Notes: generated from the sequence alone by a model not told the origin. Positions 20,417 to 31,648 are shown, numbered from the stretch's first letter. The stretch: DNA of 64,000 nt from Perilla frutescens (GCA_026008535.1 BRKX01000002.1:75599380-75663379); one strand, 5' to 3'. Program-made: numbers and translations.

Positions 20417-20712
20417 AGACATCTTGCTTAGGAAAACTAGCTCTATTTTCCATCTCTTTTTTTTTTATTTGTTTCTTTAAGCATCTCTAATCTTTGGAGT
20501 GTAGATAAGCCCATCTACACTAGCCATATATATATATATATAATATTTATGTTCATTCAAACAAAAATTTTGTGGTGCCGGATTTCTAACATAAAGAGAG
20601 ATTATGACATACTCCCCCATTTTGTTTTATTTGTAATTTTAGATTTTTTTATCTAGAATTAATAATTAATTTTGTTGATAAATCTTATTCAATTATATTT
20701 TTCTAAAATAGA
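20417..20712. other. 3' flank of SAUR-2
   Basis: Contains an AT microsatellite (about 20525-20543) and ends at the CACTA terminus. Nothing else is recognised. Confidence 0.5.
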
Positions 20713-20734
20713 CACTACAATAATTTATCGAATT

Positions 20735-21210
20735 AGCGACAGAAATTTCTGTCGGTAAACAAAGATTTTCCGTCGTTATTTTCATATAACGACGGAAATT
20801 CACCGTCGTTATATCGTTAGTCGGCAATCCAATTTAACGACGGATCACTACCGTCGTTAGCTTTAACGACGGATATGGTCCGTCGTTAACTCTAGTGTCG
20901 TCTACAGTCGTTACCTTTTACGACGGAACTAACGACGGACTATGTCCGTCGTTAATAATTAAAACTAAATAAAAATTAAAAAATGGATTAATATAATGAT
21001 GGACTCGGTCCGTCGTTAATAATTAAAAATAAATAAAAATTAAAAAATGCATTAATATAACGACGGACTTGGTCCGTCGTTAATAATTAAAAATAAATAA
21101 AAATTAAAAAACGTATTAATTTAACGACGGACACTGTCCGTCGTTAATAATAAAAAATAAATAAAAAATAAAAATCAAAAAATATAACGACGGAACGTCC
21201 GTCGTTAATT
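20735..21210. repeat. CACTA subterminal repeats: hairpin ACGACGG...CCGTCGT
   Basis: At least eight short hairpins of the form TAACGACGGA-loop-TCCGTCGTTA. From about 20930 they become a tandem array of about 64 bp per unit: the hairpin followed by TAATTAAAAATAAATAAAA and a short AT tail. In CACTA elements such subterminal motifs bind the TNPA-type protein. Here they are seen at only one end. Confidence 0.8.
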
Positions 21211-21397
21211 TGATTTTTTTTGTTTATTTTTGTTTACATTTATTTAATTTATTTTTTGTAATTTAGATTATTGTTTGTAAATAAATTATGGAAAAACTGT
21301 AATAAAACGTTGAATAATATATATAAAATCTCAAATAAAATACATAAAATGTAATATAATATAATAAAGAGTGTATAAAATACAAATAATAATAGTG

Positions 21398-22580
21398 TCA
21401 AGATGAAGATGGAGGAGGGCCCCTAAGCTGCGCTTGCATCAGCTCGAACATCTCGGCCTGCTGGAGCAACATCTCCTGCTGCTGATCGATCTTCTCCTGC
21501 TGGGCTTGGAGAAGCGCTGCCTGTGCGTCCATCTTCTCCTGGAGAGCCGCCTGCTGGGCATCCATCTTCTCCTGGAGAGCCGCCTGCTGGGCATCCATCT
21601 TCTCCTGGAGAGCCCTGATGGCAGCCTGGGCGTCGGGCTGTGGAGGAGCTGCAGATGAGACGCTAGGAGCTGAATAACTCCTAGATCGACTGCCGAGCCC
21701 AAACACTCATTTCTTCTTCGAGTGTCGGAGGGCAGTGTCCACGTATACATGCTCATGTCCACGGGTGGTGGCGCCTCATCTGTGCCAGGAGTCGGCTAGC
21801 TCAACTCCTCAACCCGAGCCAATACATCAGCCTATTCACAAAATCTAAAAAGAATGATTAAAAATTTAATTTCTATGTTATTAATAAATTTATAAATTTC
21901 GATAAATTAACTTATAGCTATACGGGCAGACTTCCCATCTGTGTGGGATCCATCCGAATTGTCATGCAGCCTCCTGAATGTCTCCCACGCCACGTCATTG
22001 GGTTGCACGCCCTTCTCCTTAGCCTATTGGATAGAGATGTTAGCACAAACATATTAAAAAATAAATAAATAAATATTAATTTAATTGCATACCAGAGCTG
22101 CAGCATGCGCAACTGCACTCCGAGAGCCTCCTCGATGCTTCACAATGCCTGTGCCGGGACCATCGGGCTCAGTCAGACGATTCTTCGATGCGATCGCTGA
22201 CTTCTTCTTGAAGGCATCACTGTCCCAGTGCGCCTTGAAGCCCTCCCACATCTCAACTGGCATGAATGGAGGGCAACCCTTGGTCCTATCCTTCTTGAAA
22301 GTATGGACCATGTCCCTGTATCTCATAGGAGCCCTGAGCTCCCATGCTGACCAAATGGCATCCTCCAAAGTGGGATCCCAAAACCACTCATTCTGCAAGA
22401 TATTGCGAACATATGAAAATACTAAACTTATATAACATTTTAAAATATATGTATATAATAATAAGATACCCGGAACTCCTGCCTATATGTCTGCCTCCTC
22501 TCAGGGGGCACCATCTTCCAGGTGTAGGCACCCGGGTGCAAATACCTCTTGCAGATGGTCGACCGTGCTGCTTGAAAATC
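21398..22580 (-). pseudogene. Plant transposase_24-type (TNPA-like) gene, broken
   Basis: A readable multi-exon gene on the minus strand. The first visible exon reads RYLHPGAYTWKMVPPERRQT and ends at a GT at 22469. A 77-bp intron follows, then an exon (22093-22392) with NEWFWDPTLEDAIWSAWELR, KGCPPFMPVEMWEGFKAHW and TGIVKHRGGSRSAVAHAAAL. A second intron (22024-22092) precedes AKEKGVQPNDVAWETFRRLH. The last exon has ADVLARVEELS and then a TAG at 21796-21798, and a frame change before the coiled-coil tail (FGLGSRSRSYSAP, then ALQEKMDAQQ repeats). This order matches the plant En/Spm Transposase_24 family, the second protein of CACTA elements. The N-terminal part is missing, because the gene begins where the TNP2 frame ends. 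Confidence 0.75.
21525..21617. repeat. 33-bp minisatellite in transposase coiled coil (3 units)
   Basis: Units encode the 11-residue ALQEKMDAQQA repeat. Starts at 21525, 21558 and 21591 (last unit partial). Unit copies 2 (39028) and 3 (56572) have one unit fewer. Confidence 0.9.
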
Positions 22581-25054
22581 GACAGATTTGTTGCACTATC
22601 ATCTTGTGCGTCTCCAAGACCTTCAAAATTACGAGACATGTTTCTATGTCTCGTTTTTACAAAATCTTCAAAATAATACGAACAGAAGGTCGAAGCTTCT
22701 TCTACCAAATAAGCATTGCAGATTGAGCCCTCAACTCTTGCTTTGTTTCGGACGTTATTTTTCAACTTCCTCAAGTACCGTTCAAATGGATACATCCATC
22801 GATACTGTACAGGCCCAGCAAGTCTGGCTTCATCAGCCAAGTGGACAGGTAGATGCTCCATTGAGTCAAAGAAACTTGGTGGAAAAATGCGTTCAAGTTT
22901 ACACAATATGATTGGAATACTCTCATGCAACCGACACACATCATCAACAGTGATACTTCTGGCTGTCAAATCCTTGAAGAATAAACTCAATTCTGTGATT
23001 GCCTTCCAAACATTGGAAGGGAGAAGTTCAGCAAATGCAATCGGGATAAGACGCTGCATGAACACGTGGCAGTCATGGCTTTTCATGCCAAACATTTTCA
23101 ATTTTCTTATATTCACGCATCTACTCATGTTGGACACGTACCCATCTGGAATTTCCAACTCTCGAACCCATTCAAATAAGATGTTCTTCTCTTTCTTGTC
23201 CAACGTATAACAAGCCTTTGGATACTTGTCTGTGGACTCGTTCCGTTTTAGCTCTGGTCTTGAACAATACATATTCAACTCTTCTCTAGATTTGGATGTA
23301 TCTTTTGTCTTCCCCTGCACATTCAACACAGTATTGAATAGATTATCAAACACATTCTTTTCAATGTGCATGACATCCAGATTATGACGAATCAATAATG
23401 AGCTCCAGTATGGAAGATCCCAAAAGATACTTTTCTTTTTCCACCCGCAACCTTTGGAAATTGTCACATTATCATTATTCTCTGTGACTTTTTGAAGACC
23501 CAATGCTTCAATACGAGCCAGAATTTCGTGTCCCGATCTCATCTTTGGAGGTCCTCCATTCACCACTTTGTTTTTTAAGAATGCTTTTTTATTTTTTCGG
23601 AAAGGGTGGTTTGCAGGCAAGAATTTACGATGGTTATCAAACCATGATTGTTTACCACTGCATGATAAGGTGAAGGCGTCACTGGACTCCATACAGTGTG
23701 GACATGCCAATCTTCCAGCAGTGCTCCAACCAGATAACATGGAGTAAGCGGGAAAATCACTAATTGTCCATATCAATGCTGCTCGCATCTGAAAATTCTG
23801 TTTCAATGAAACATCCTATGTAGGCACACCAACCTCCCACAATTGAATCAATTCAGATATCAAAGGTTGTAAAAATACATCCAACTTCTCTTTCGGATTA
23901 CGTGGCCCTGGCACTAATACAGTTAGGAACATGTACTGCTCTTTCATACACATCCATGGGGGTAAATTATACGGTGTAATGATGACAGGCCACGAAGAAT
24001 ACTGTTGTCCTGATTGCCCAAATGGTTGGAACCCATCAGTAGATAGACCCAACCTAACGTTACGTGCTTCAGAAGTAAATTGAGGAAAAATTGTGTTCAG
24101 ATGTTTCCATGCAGGAGAGTCTGCTGGATGTCGCATTACTCCGTCATCAACGGATGATGCATGCCACCGCATATCTTTTGCTGTTGCATTAGATGCATAC
24201 ATCCTCTGTAACCTCGGAGTGAGTGGAAAATAATACATCTTCTTGTGTGCAACTGTGGTCTTCTGTCTTTTTTGTGAACGTCGACTCGTTTCCTTGAAAC
24301 GGGGATGACCACAGTATTTGCATTCAGTCAATTCACTATCAGCAGCCCAATAGATCATACAGTTGTTGAAACAACAATCGATCTTCTCAACAGGTAGCCC
24401 CATACCCCGTAGTAATTTCTTTGTGGTGTAGAAATTATCAGTTACCAAATTGTTCTCAGGAACAATCTCTTTCATTAATTGAGTTAGCTGATCAAAATAT
24501 CTCTCTGACATGTTATTCTCAGATTTCAAGTTCAGCAGACGAGCAACGAGTGACAATTGAGAATGGTTCTGACAACCCGGCCACAATTCTTTGTCTGCGG
24601 CCCTCAACATGTCATAAAATCGTTGCGCTTCTGGATTTGGGGCCTCCTCGGTATGATCATCGACATTGATGTTGATATGCGGACCAGCAGCATCCATTAC
24701 CATGTTCTGGTATGTATTCATTCCATCCTGACCACCCAAATTCTGATCGGTGTCCGGATGCACCTGTTGTTCGCCTTGATAAATCCATACACGATAATTG
24801 TGCACAAATCCTTTCTTTGCCACGTGTAGTCTCACGGTAGACGGCGTTTGGAATGGAGTGCTCTTACACTTACGACATGGACACTTAATCTTGTCTACAC
24901 TCATGAAGGACGGTTGATTGCATGAAAACTCGATGAAAGAATTTAATCCATTAAGAAAGTCCGGATTCAAAGCACCATTCTGAAGGTATCGCCGGTACAT
25001 CCATTCACGATACCATGACTTTAATCGAATGGTTGCTAAATAAGGTCCATGCAC
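22470..25054 (-). pseudogene. TNP2-type CACTA transposase with amber stop, copy 1
   Basis: The frame 25054-23816 has no ATG at its start; the first in-frame Met is at 25000, in REWMYRRYLQ. It contains a transposase-associated domain (residues about 13-95, with KCPCRKCKSTPF), a linker with CKYCGHPRFK, and the TNP2 signature RLGLSTDGFQPFGQ (Asp at about 340, first catalytic acid). It ends LWEVGVPT-TAG at 23816-23818. The same frame continues directly with DVSLKQNFQMRAALIWTISD, so a single Tyr codon has become amber. The second part holds RHNLDVMHIEKNVFDNL (second catalytic Asp), then a DUF4218 C-terminal region (MEHLPVHLADEARLAGPVQY). It ends in FKQHGRPSARG, where transposase_24 sequence begins in an overlapping frame. 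Known role: TNP2 cuts the CACTA ends. This copy cannot make a full protein. Confidence 0.85.
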
Positions 25055-26364
25055 TTAGAAGATGCTTCATTATTGCCATGTTTATTATTCTAGGAATTGA
25101 ACTGTTAATTAAAAGAAAGGCTAATTGTTAATTTAATCACTATTTTTCACCTAACTTACAATTTTGGGCATCATTAATTTTGTAGCATTTCAATAATAAC
25201 TAGCTTTTAATTTATATTAATTTTGACACTCATAAATTTTAATGTTACTACACGTGGCTTATACACGTAATATACTAATATTATTTAGTACGTCAAATTT
25301 CCGATTGCCTACAAAATTTTGTAATATTTAGCAATTAAAAATATATAGGACCAGCTAAGTAGGAATCCCAAATTTCCATTCCCAACTAAATTAAAAAGGA
25401 AATATGGTTTCACGTATACATGGGGTGTATGTAAGAGGCCTCATATTAGACGGAAAAAAAAATATCACATTTATTTTATTGAAAATTAAATTACAGTTAA
25501 AAATAAAAAAATGACATTTTTTGTAATTATTTTTTTAAATTGAAAAAAAATATCAATTCTAACAACTAATAATATCATAAATTTTTTTAGTAGATCGATA
25601 AAACGGGTATGCTCAAGTATTTGTTTGCCTAAAAAGAATATACATAGGCAGAACCTATGGCACGTGCAATTTCATTGTTGATCTTGCAATATGATTATAA
25701 AAATATGCATAATTTATGCAAACTGATTGTTTAATTAACAAGAAAAGTTAATTAACTTCCCCCTCTCACATAATCACGCAGAAACAACAATTAATTGTGA
25801 TTATAATTAATAAGATTCGTGTGAGTTCAAATTTCTTGTTATACTTTTATGTGTTTAACACCGTGATTCACTATAAAATTTATGATTTTACTAATATTTA
25901 TTATAAATTAAAAATCAATTCTAATATAAATAATCACAATCAACATTTATCAACAAAAAAATAAATCAAAAAAGTTATAAAATTTAATTTTGAATTAATC
26001 AACCATAATAATGAATTATAAACCCTAATTGGGTGGGGTGAACCCTAAAAAAATCTTAAAATTAAACTAAATCATAAAAAAATATAATTAACGAAAAATA
26101 TGTATAAAAAACACATAATTTGAAAATGTAATACGGAATATAATCCTCCAATATATTATTTAATTAATGTTGGAATAAATTCCATTCCCATATACAAAGC
26201 TAATACATTCATGCATTGAATCATGAATATTGTAATTTACACCCCCAAAGACTACATATTATATATAGATATACTAATCAAGTAACAAATGAAAAATAAA
26301 TATACCTAAATATACATGCATATATATATATATATATATGATAGTTATCTAAATTTTTCATACG
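25055..26364. other. Non-coding region between CACTA and SAUR-1
   Basis: AT-rich. 25410-25620 contains the empty site of the 883-bp insertion (TATCAC at about 25453). 26020-26050 has AACCCTAATTGGGT. 26140 onward is collinear with 5.23 kb. An AT microsatellite lies at 26320-26339. No gene is seen. Confidence 0.55.
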
Positions 26365-26625
26365 CTATTGAAGATGAAGAAAATCCTCAACGGAGCATGG
26401 CAGCATCAGAAGGCCGGCGGTTCGATAGTCATATAATTCCGAAGCTTTATCAAGAACACTTTGAAAGAGAGGATTGTGTAAGTACGAAATTGGGATCACA
26501 AATTTTTGAAATGTCGAAAAATCTTGATTTTGATCATCGTTTGCTAACCCTACTTGCACGGCCAACCACCCTTTCTTCACCTTCATCGTCTTTCCTCTTT
26601 GCATCTTCATGTTTGGAGAGAACAT
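26365..26625 (-). CDS. SAUR-like protein, SAUR-1 copy B, C-terminally shortened
   Basis: 86 residues. MFSPNMKMQRGKTMKVKKGW, LAVQVGLANDDQNQDFSTF, then QKFVIPISYLHNPLFQSVL and LLMLPCSVEDFLHLQ followed by TAG. It keeps the complete SAUR core (auxin-induced growth regulator, PP2C.D inhibitor family). The stop codon replaces a Trp codon that is TGG in copy A (5450-5452) and is matched by KWRIDN in SAUR-2, so about eight residues of the original tail are missing. Several SAURs end near this point, so function may survive. Divergent neighbour of SAUR-3 (28247), sharing a 1.6-kb intergenic region. Confidence 0.8.
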   Translation of the reverse strand: MFSPNMKMQRGKTMKVKKGWLAVQVGLANDDQNQDFSTFQKFVIPISYLHNPLFQSVLDKASELYDYRTAGLLMLPCSVEDFLHLQ

Positions 26626-26704
26626 TCTGCTCTTTTTTTTCTTTCGAATTTTCTTGTTTAATTTGGTTTGGGTGTATTAGGGTAGGTAAATCTAGCTAGG
26701 GGTA

Positions 26705-26712
26705 TATTTATA
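26705..26712 (-). promoter_or_regulatory. TATA box of SAUR-1 copy B
   Basis: TATAAATA on the minus strand, 80 bases upstream of the ATG at 26625. Confidence 0.65.
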
Positions 26713-28135
26713 GCTTGATTGAGGCTTCGCAAGAATATTTGTGTTTTCTCTTTCAATTCTCTCTCATTTAATTAATTTGTATTTGCTTTGTATTGATCAA
26801 TGCTTCCAATAAATAATAAGTTAAATTTGTATATTTGCTAATATTCCTTTCGATGATACGTTTGAAAATGAACTTTTTTTTCTATGTAAAACTTTGAGAT
26901 TCTTGAGTTGTAATTCTTTGTAGGGAATAATTTAACAGTGGCCAACTCGAAGCTACTTGAAATTAATTATGTATATATTTATTTTGGGTACATTAATTTA
27001 TTCTCTCAATCTCTCTCTCCATATATATATACATATATATATTAGTTCTTGCTTTGTATTTATCAATACTTCCAAGTTCCAATTAATAAATATGAATAAG
27101 TTAATTGCTCATGAGTATCTCTTAATCAAGAACGTGGCATCATTGACCATTTGACCGTATTAATAAATAATGGCTAGAAGGCATCGATTATTTTGTTTCT
27201 CACGCATATATAGTTAATTTTATGAGCAAATTTTAAATACACATATAATATTCGTTATAATACACATATAACGAATCTAAAAAAAAGTTAAGGGATTACA
27301 TCCATGACTACCCATCTCTCTAGAGACACGCTTATATGGGACGGTCTGACCGATCTACTTAATCCATCATACGGATCTTTCCATCTTATATTGATTCAGA
27401 AAATAACATTTTTCAATATTAAAAGTGATAATTAATTTGGTGTATATATACGTGGACACCAAATTGTTCTAAAATACATGAATTTTTGATCGATTTTGGT
27501 CGGATTAGAATATTTGAATTTGAAAATAATATGAAAAACCAAACAAATGTTAAGTTTGTGTTACACCACAAAGTTTATGTATTTTAAGACAATTAACTCT
27601 TTTTTAAAACAAAAAAATTAGTAGTACTTTCCTGTTAAATAAACGTGCACGCATATGATAGCATTCATTATTAAAAGTGATATATTTTATTATTAAAATG
27701 ATACTTTCTCCGTTTTAGAAGTTGCACTTTTTTTATTTAATATAATCAAGACGCCATATACATTATACAACTCATTTAAATCGTGACGAAGTAGGCTATT
27801 TTTATTTTAATTTTCACCTCAAATTGAAGTCATATAACAATGTAGGTTAATTGTCACTAAGTAACAATGTATATATATTCTCTAAATTTTGTATGCAACG
27901 TGTATTGATCGTTTAGACTAGATTTGTATTACTATGGAATCTCTTTTGCATTGAGTTTGTCAATTAATTTGTATCATGCATGACAAAACATATAAGCCAA
28001 ATCACAAATTTAAATATAACAAGAATTTTGTAAAACTACATCAATAATTAGTACGAATTTCGAAACTCTCAAAGATTCTAAAACTTGATTAATACGAACA
28101 AGAAATGAAAAGGGTGAACTTAGTTTACATAGCCC
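26713..28135. other. Intergenic region between divergent SAUR-1 and SAUR-3, copy B
   Basis: Collinear with 5.8-7.66 kb, minus the roughly 350-390-base segment of copy A. Contains an ACGGATCTTTCCATCTTATA stretch near 27370, and a 27709 Stowaway-like end. No gene is seen. It should hold both promoters. Confidence 0.5.
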
Positions 28136-28143
28136 TATAAATA
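28136..28143 (+). promoter_or_regulatory. TATA box of SAUR-3 copy B
   Basis: TATAAATA, 111 bases upstream of the ATG at 28247. Confidence 0.65.
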
Positions 28144-28246
28144 CTCCCTTGGTATTTCAGATTTCCGAAGCAAAACACACATTTTTCTCAAACACTCGAT
28201 TACAAAACGCTCCGATTCCTCCAATCCCTCGAGATAAGTTGAAGAA

Positions 28247-28588
28247 ATGATGATGCAGATGCAAGAGCAAAAGAAGATGAAGGTGAAGAAAGGGTGTGTG
28301 GCAGTGCAGGTGGGAATATTCAATGGTGATGAACAAATTCAAGATTGCTCTACATTTCAAAGGTTTATCATTCCTATCTCATATTTATACACACCATTAT
28401 TTCAAAAGCTACTTGAAGAATCACATGAAATGTATGGTTTTCACAACCATGGGCTCCTTACCTTACCTTGTTCAATCGATTATTTTCTTCAAATTCAATC
28501 ACAAATGGAGAGGAGTAGTAAACACAACGGATGTCGGAAACATCGGTTATGGCGTATGGCGGCGGCATCGTTATCAGATGTATCGTAG
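28247..28588 (+). CDS. SAUR-like auxin-responsive protein, SAUR-3 copy B
   Basis: 113 residues, single exon. The start is MMMQMQEQKKMKVKKGCVAV, followed by QVGIFNGDEQIQDCSTF, FQRFIIPISYLYTPLFQKLL and HGLLTLPCSIDYFLQI, the full SAUR core. The tail is basic (CRKHRLWRMAAASLSDVS). Four in-frame Met codons precede the conserved MKVKK. I chose the first, because it follows a normal 5' leader and TATA box. It is identical in protein sequence to copy C and has the same core as copy A. SAUR family role as for its paralogues: auxin-induced expansion. The overlapping +2 frame (28296-28661) is longer but has no family resemblance and is a shadow. Confidence 0.85.
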   Translation: MMMQMQEQKKMKVKKGCVAVQVGIFNGDEQIQDCSTFQRFIIPISYLYTPLFQKLLEESHEMYGFHNHGLLTLPCSIDYFLQIQSQMERSSKHNGCRKHRLWRMAAASLSDVS

Positions 28589-28873
28589 TGGGAATGATGT
28601 TTTTGTAAGTGATAGTAATGTAGAGTTTAGATTGTCAATAAATTTTAGAGGATCAAATTGATCCATGTGCAATTTAATTTGTAATATTTATAAATATAAA
28701 TGTGTGTTTTGTCGAAATTACTCGTATTGAAAATTCTGAGCTTACATGACTTGCTAAAAAAAACAACTGATCACATTAAATGACTTCCAACTATAATAAA
28801 TTAATGACTACTAGATCATAAAAAGTACTACAATGTACAATATCTATATATAGTTGAGAAAATGTAGAGAGAG

Positions 28874-29426
28874 AAGGAAGTTTTTGATGTGGACAAGGGT
28901 CACAGTACTTGCGTGCCTTTCAGAAGACGACGTAAATGATGGAGGAAATCTCGTCTCTCAAATGTCTTGCGGGCGAGAAAATTTGAAAGCCACCTGAAGT
29001 AGGCCAGTACCATTTAGATGTCGATGCTGGCTTTAATCCAAGTTTAAGACGCTTCGGCGTTGGGGTTGTTGCGAGGGACTCTAATGGAAAGTTAATTGCG
29101 GCTAGCGCTAGACCTTTAAAAAATCTTCAATCGGTTTTTGGAGTGGAACTTATGGCTATTATGTATGGGATCATCTTGTGCATTGAACTACAAATCAGCC
29201 TTGTCCAAATTTTTTTCAGATTTACTCTTTGCAAGCCATCTTATTATGGACCCGGGTTGATGTGTTGGATGATGAACAACGAGCGGTGTTTAACTGTGTG
29301 CAAGGAGACTTAATTATTAGTTTCTCACATATGTATCATAATGTGAATGAGGTTGCTCATTCTTTGGCTAGACATGTGTCTTTTCTTTCGGATTCTTATT
29401 GTTGGTCATCCGATTTTCTGAATTAA
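28874..29426 (+). pseudogene. RNase H-like domain relic, copy B
   Basis: Readable as HLDVDAGFNPSLRRFGVGVV, RDSNGKLIAASARPL and GVELMAIMYGIILC. A shift of frame after LVQIF (about 29212-29220) then leads to VDVLDDEQRAVFNCVQGDL and MYHNVNEVAHSLARHV, ending FDFLN-stop at 29426. Only one clear frameshift separates the two halves, so it is less decayed than copy A. Same family assignment as 3676-4307. Confidence 0.65.
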
Positions 29427-29877
29427 CTTGTTGACCAAACTACTTTCGACTTTTGATTGTGTTACATGATTTCAGTATTTCCTGAAAAAAAAAACACATT
29501 TGGTTGTGGTGTCTGCAACTGATCCTATAATTTAATTGTTCCATATAAGCATTTCCTAGTGGTATATAAATATAGGGTTGTGCTCAAGAATAGAAATTAG
29601 GTTTGAAAGAATTTATTAAAAATTATAAGATTTCCAAATTCAGGGTATAGTTATTAATTAGCATAAATTTGAATTCCTACATAAATTAGTGACGATATTC
29701 TTCATATATAAGCTATTTTAATAATTCCAAAGTTGCTTTTTAATTATGGTTTCGAATAGTTAGAATAGGTAAGTTCCAATCTCCCTTCATTCCAAAATTT
29801 ATTATTTGCCATATTTTTTTCTAGTACTTGTCTGTTTGCAAAATCAAACCTATACAGATGAAGTTTACTGTGTTCCA
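29427..29877. other. Non-coding spacer
   Basis: Collinear with 8.86-9.31 kb. No gene is seen. Confidence 0.5.
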
Positions 29878-29955
29878 GTGGAGATGGCTTAGTGGTGAAA
29901 TGAAATTGCTTAAGACCAAAGATCACGAACTCGAATTTAGCCAGCCAGAATTAAA
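29878..29955 (+). mobile_element. tRNA-derived SINE-like element, copy B
   Basis: Same box A-like GGCTTAGTGG and box B-like GAACTCGAATTTAG as at 9307, but without the duplicated GCTAGCCAGAAT part. Confidence 0.6.
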
Positions 29956-30883
29956 TTTTTTAATAATTAATAAAACTGCATTTATTAATAAGTTAATTAG
30001 GTTAATTAATAAATTTTATATTTTTACTATACTGTCCTTCTCTCATCAATAATTAGTGACTGTATTCAATCACCAAAATCACTACAAGAAACTAAACAAA
30101 TAGCAACAGCGCAGCTTCATCTTCTTCTCTTTTCTTCAAATTTTAATCTACTTCTTCACATTTTTCTCCTTGCTATGTTAAATATTTTTAATTTGATTTC
30201 ACCTCAATTAATGTTGCTGATTTTTTGGGAAATTTTTTCGTCAATTATTCATCACAAGCGGGAATTAATTAGAGAGGATTAGCCTTAATTTTTATGGAGG
30301 GCATCAATTCAATCGGTGCTTTATTAATTAAATTGATTAATTATTAAAAAAAAATTGGATAGCTACGTTTTGGCTGAAAATCACTACTCTTTTTTTAATT
30401 GGTTCAATGTTTATATTTCTAGTGAAATACTAAATTAAGTCTAGCTATAATTAATGCCCAATTAATTTCCTTATTAAATTTAAATCTCTCCATTTCATGG
30501 AAATATCTTAAGATATATAAATCAATTAGCTTAATTAATGATATTCCTTGTACATTTATAATGGCGAGATTCGATTTCGAATCAATTCTCATTTATCCAA
30601 CTCAATAAAATAAAATAAAACATGAACATTAAAATTTCAACCTCTAATTACAGGATGAGATCTTTAACTCACAATACTTTGGTGTACCTCACTATCAAAT
30701 TTAGTATCTAATAAAAGCTAGCTATTAGAGAAATTATATAATATAATTAATTAATTATCCTCAATTAATATTTTTAAATCAATAATTTATTTTTTACATC
30801 CCTAATTACGATATTACCATAATAATCAATATGAAAATTAAAAACTAAAAAATAACGAGAAGCACAATTGGAAAAGTCATAAG
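29956..30883. other. Spacer with scar of the 3.0-kb deletion (30400-30422)
   Basis: Homology to unit A runs to about 30399. It is replaced by 23 bases (starting TGGTTCAATG) and resumes at TGAAATACTAAATTAAG (30423). A second, 30-base deletion between TTATTAA repeats lies at about 30471. No gene is seen. Confidence 0.75.
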
Positions 30884-31648
30884 TAGGATTGTCAAACGAA
30901 GCGAATCGAGTCGAACACCCTGATGCTCGAGTTCGCCCCGTTAAGGAATATTCAAGCTCGAGTTCAGCTCGTTTTTCCCCCTTGTTCAAGCTCGGCTCGA
31001 TAAATATTTATCATGTTTGAATTCGGTTCGAGCTCGACTCGTGAAATGCTCGAAAATTTTCTAAACGAGTCTGAGCTCGAGTGCTCGAAAAAAAAAAACT
31101 CCCTCCGTCCCATTTATATATATAGTCCCTATTACTATTTTGAGGTGTCCCAATTATATAGTCCCATAACTATAAATAGTATTAATTATCATGGTAATAT
31201 ACAAATATACCCTTGCTATGTATTGGAAATTAAAACTCAACCACTTAAATTTTTTAGAGTCATTAATTTTAAGTAAGGGTAATAATGGAAGTTAAGCTTT
31301 AATATCTTGTTTTCATAAATATTTTTAATATACGTGCGAGGATAAAGTGGACTATATAAATGGGACGGATGGAGTATTGTTTAATGTACATATTTGAGCT
31401 CGAGTTTAAAAAAATAGTTTATTTAATTTACTCATTTGAAATGTTTATAATATTCATGAACATTAAGCTCGAGCTCAAACATGTTCGTGAGCTGGCCAAG
31501 CCGAATACTGATATGTTCGGACTCGGCTCAATAATTTTATCGAGCTTGATTCGAGACTCGAGCTTGGCTCGTTTAGAAAACGAACGAATTTCGAATGATT
31601 TTTTTTTTCGAGCTAAACTCTGAATAGTTTGTGAATAGTTCTGTTCAT
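30884..31648. mobile_element. GCTCGAG-rich repeat with nested MITE, copy 2
   Basis: Same structure as 13349-14113. The nested Stowaway-like MITE is at 31099-31374. Confidence 0.65.

Larger units (their letters stand above)
20713..25054 (-). mobile_element. CACTA (En/Spm) transposon, defective, copy 1
   Basis: The left terminus is CACTACAATAATTTATCG at 20713. Subterminal ACGACGG/CCGTCGT repeats and then two transposase genes follow, both reading leftward. The right terminus is not found. The nearest candidate is a degraded TTTTGTAGCA at about 25178-25187, without subterminal repeats and without a matching 3-bp duplication of the left flank. The 5' end was therefore probably lost before the array formed. 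Copies are at 38216-42524 and a truncated one at 55749-57562. Both genes carry the same stops in each copy, so the element was already dead when it was duplicated. Confidence 0.85.

Noticed and set aside
20735..21210. Regularly spaced hairpin repeats resembling a CRISPR array
   Set aside because: This is a plant genome, the spacers are near-identical AT sequence, and the repeats lie at a CACTA terminus.
22085..22435. Plus-strand frames opposite the transposase exons (also 39555 and 57099, and the 164-residue frame at 22716)
   Set aside because: They are antisense to exons with clear transposase family motifs and splice sites.
26316..26699. 127-residue plus-strand frame at SAUR-1, with similar frames at 5482 and 43885
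   Set aside because: It is the complement of SAUR-1. It stays open even where SAUR-1 is broken, but shows no recognisable domain.
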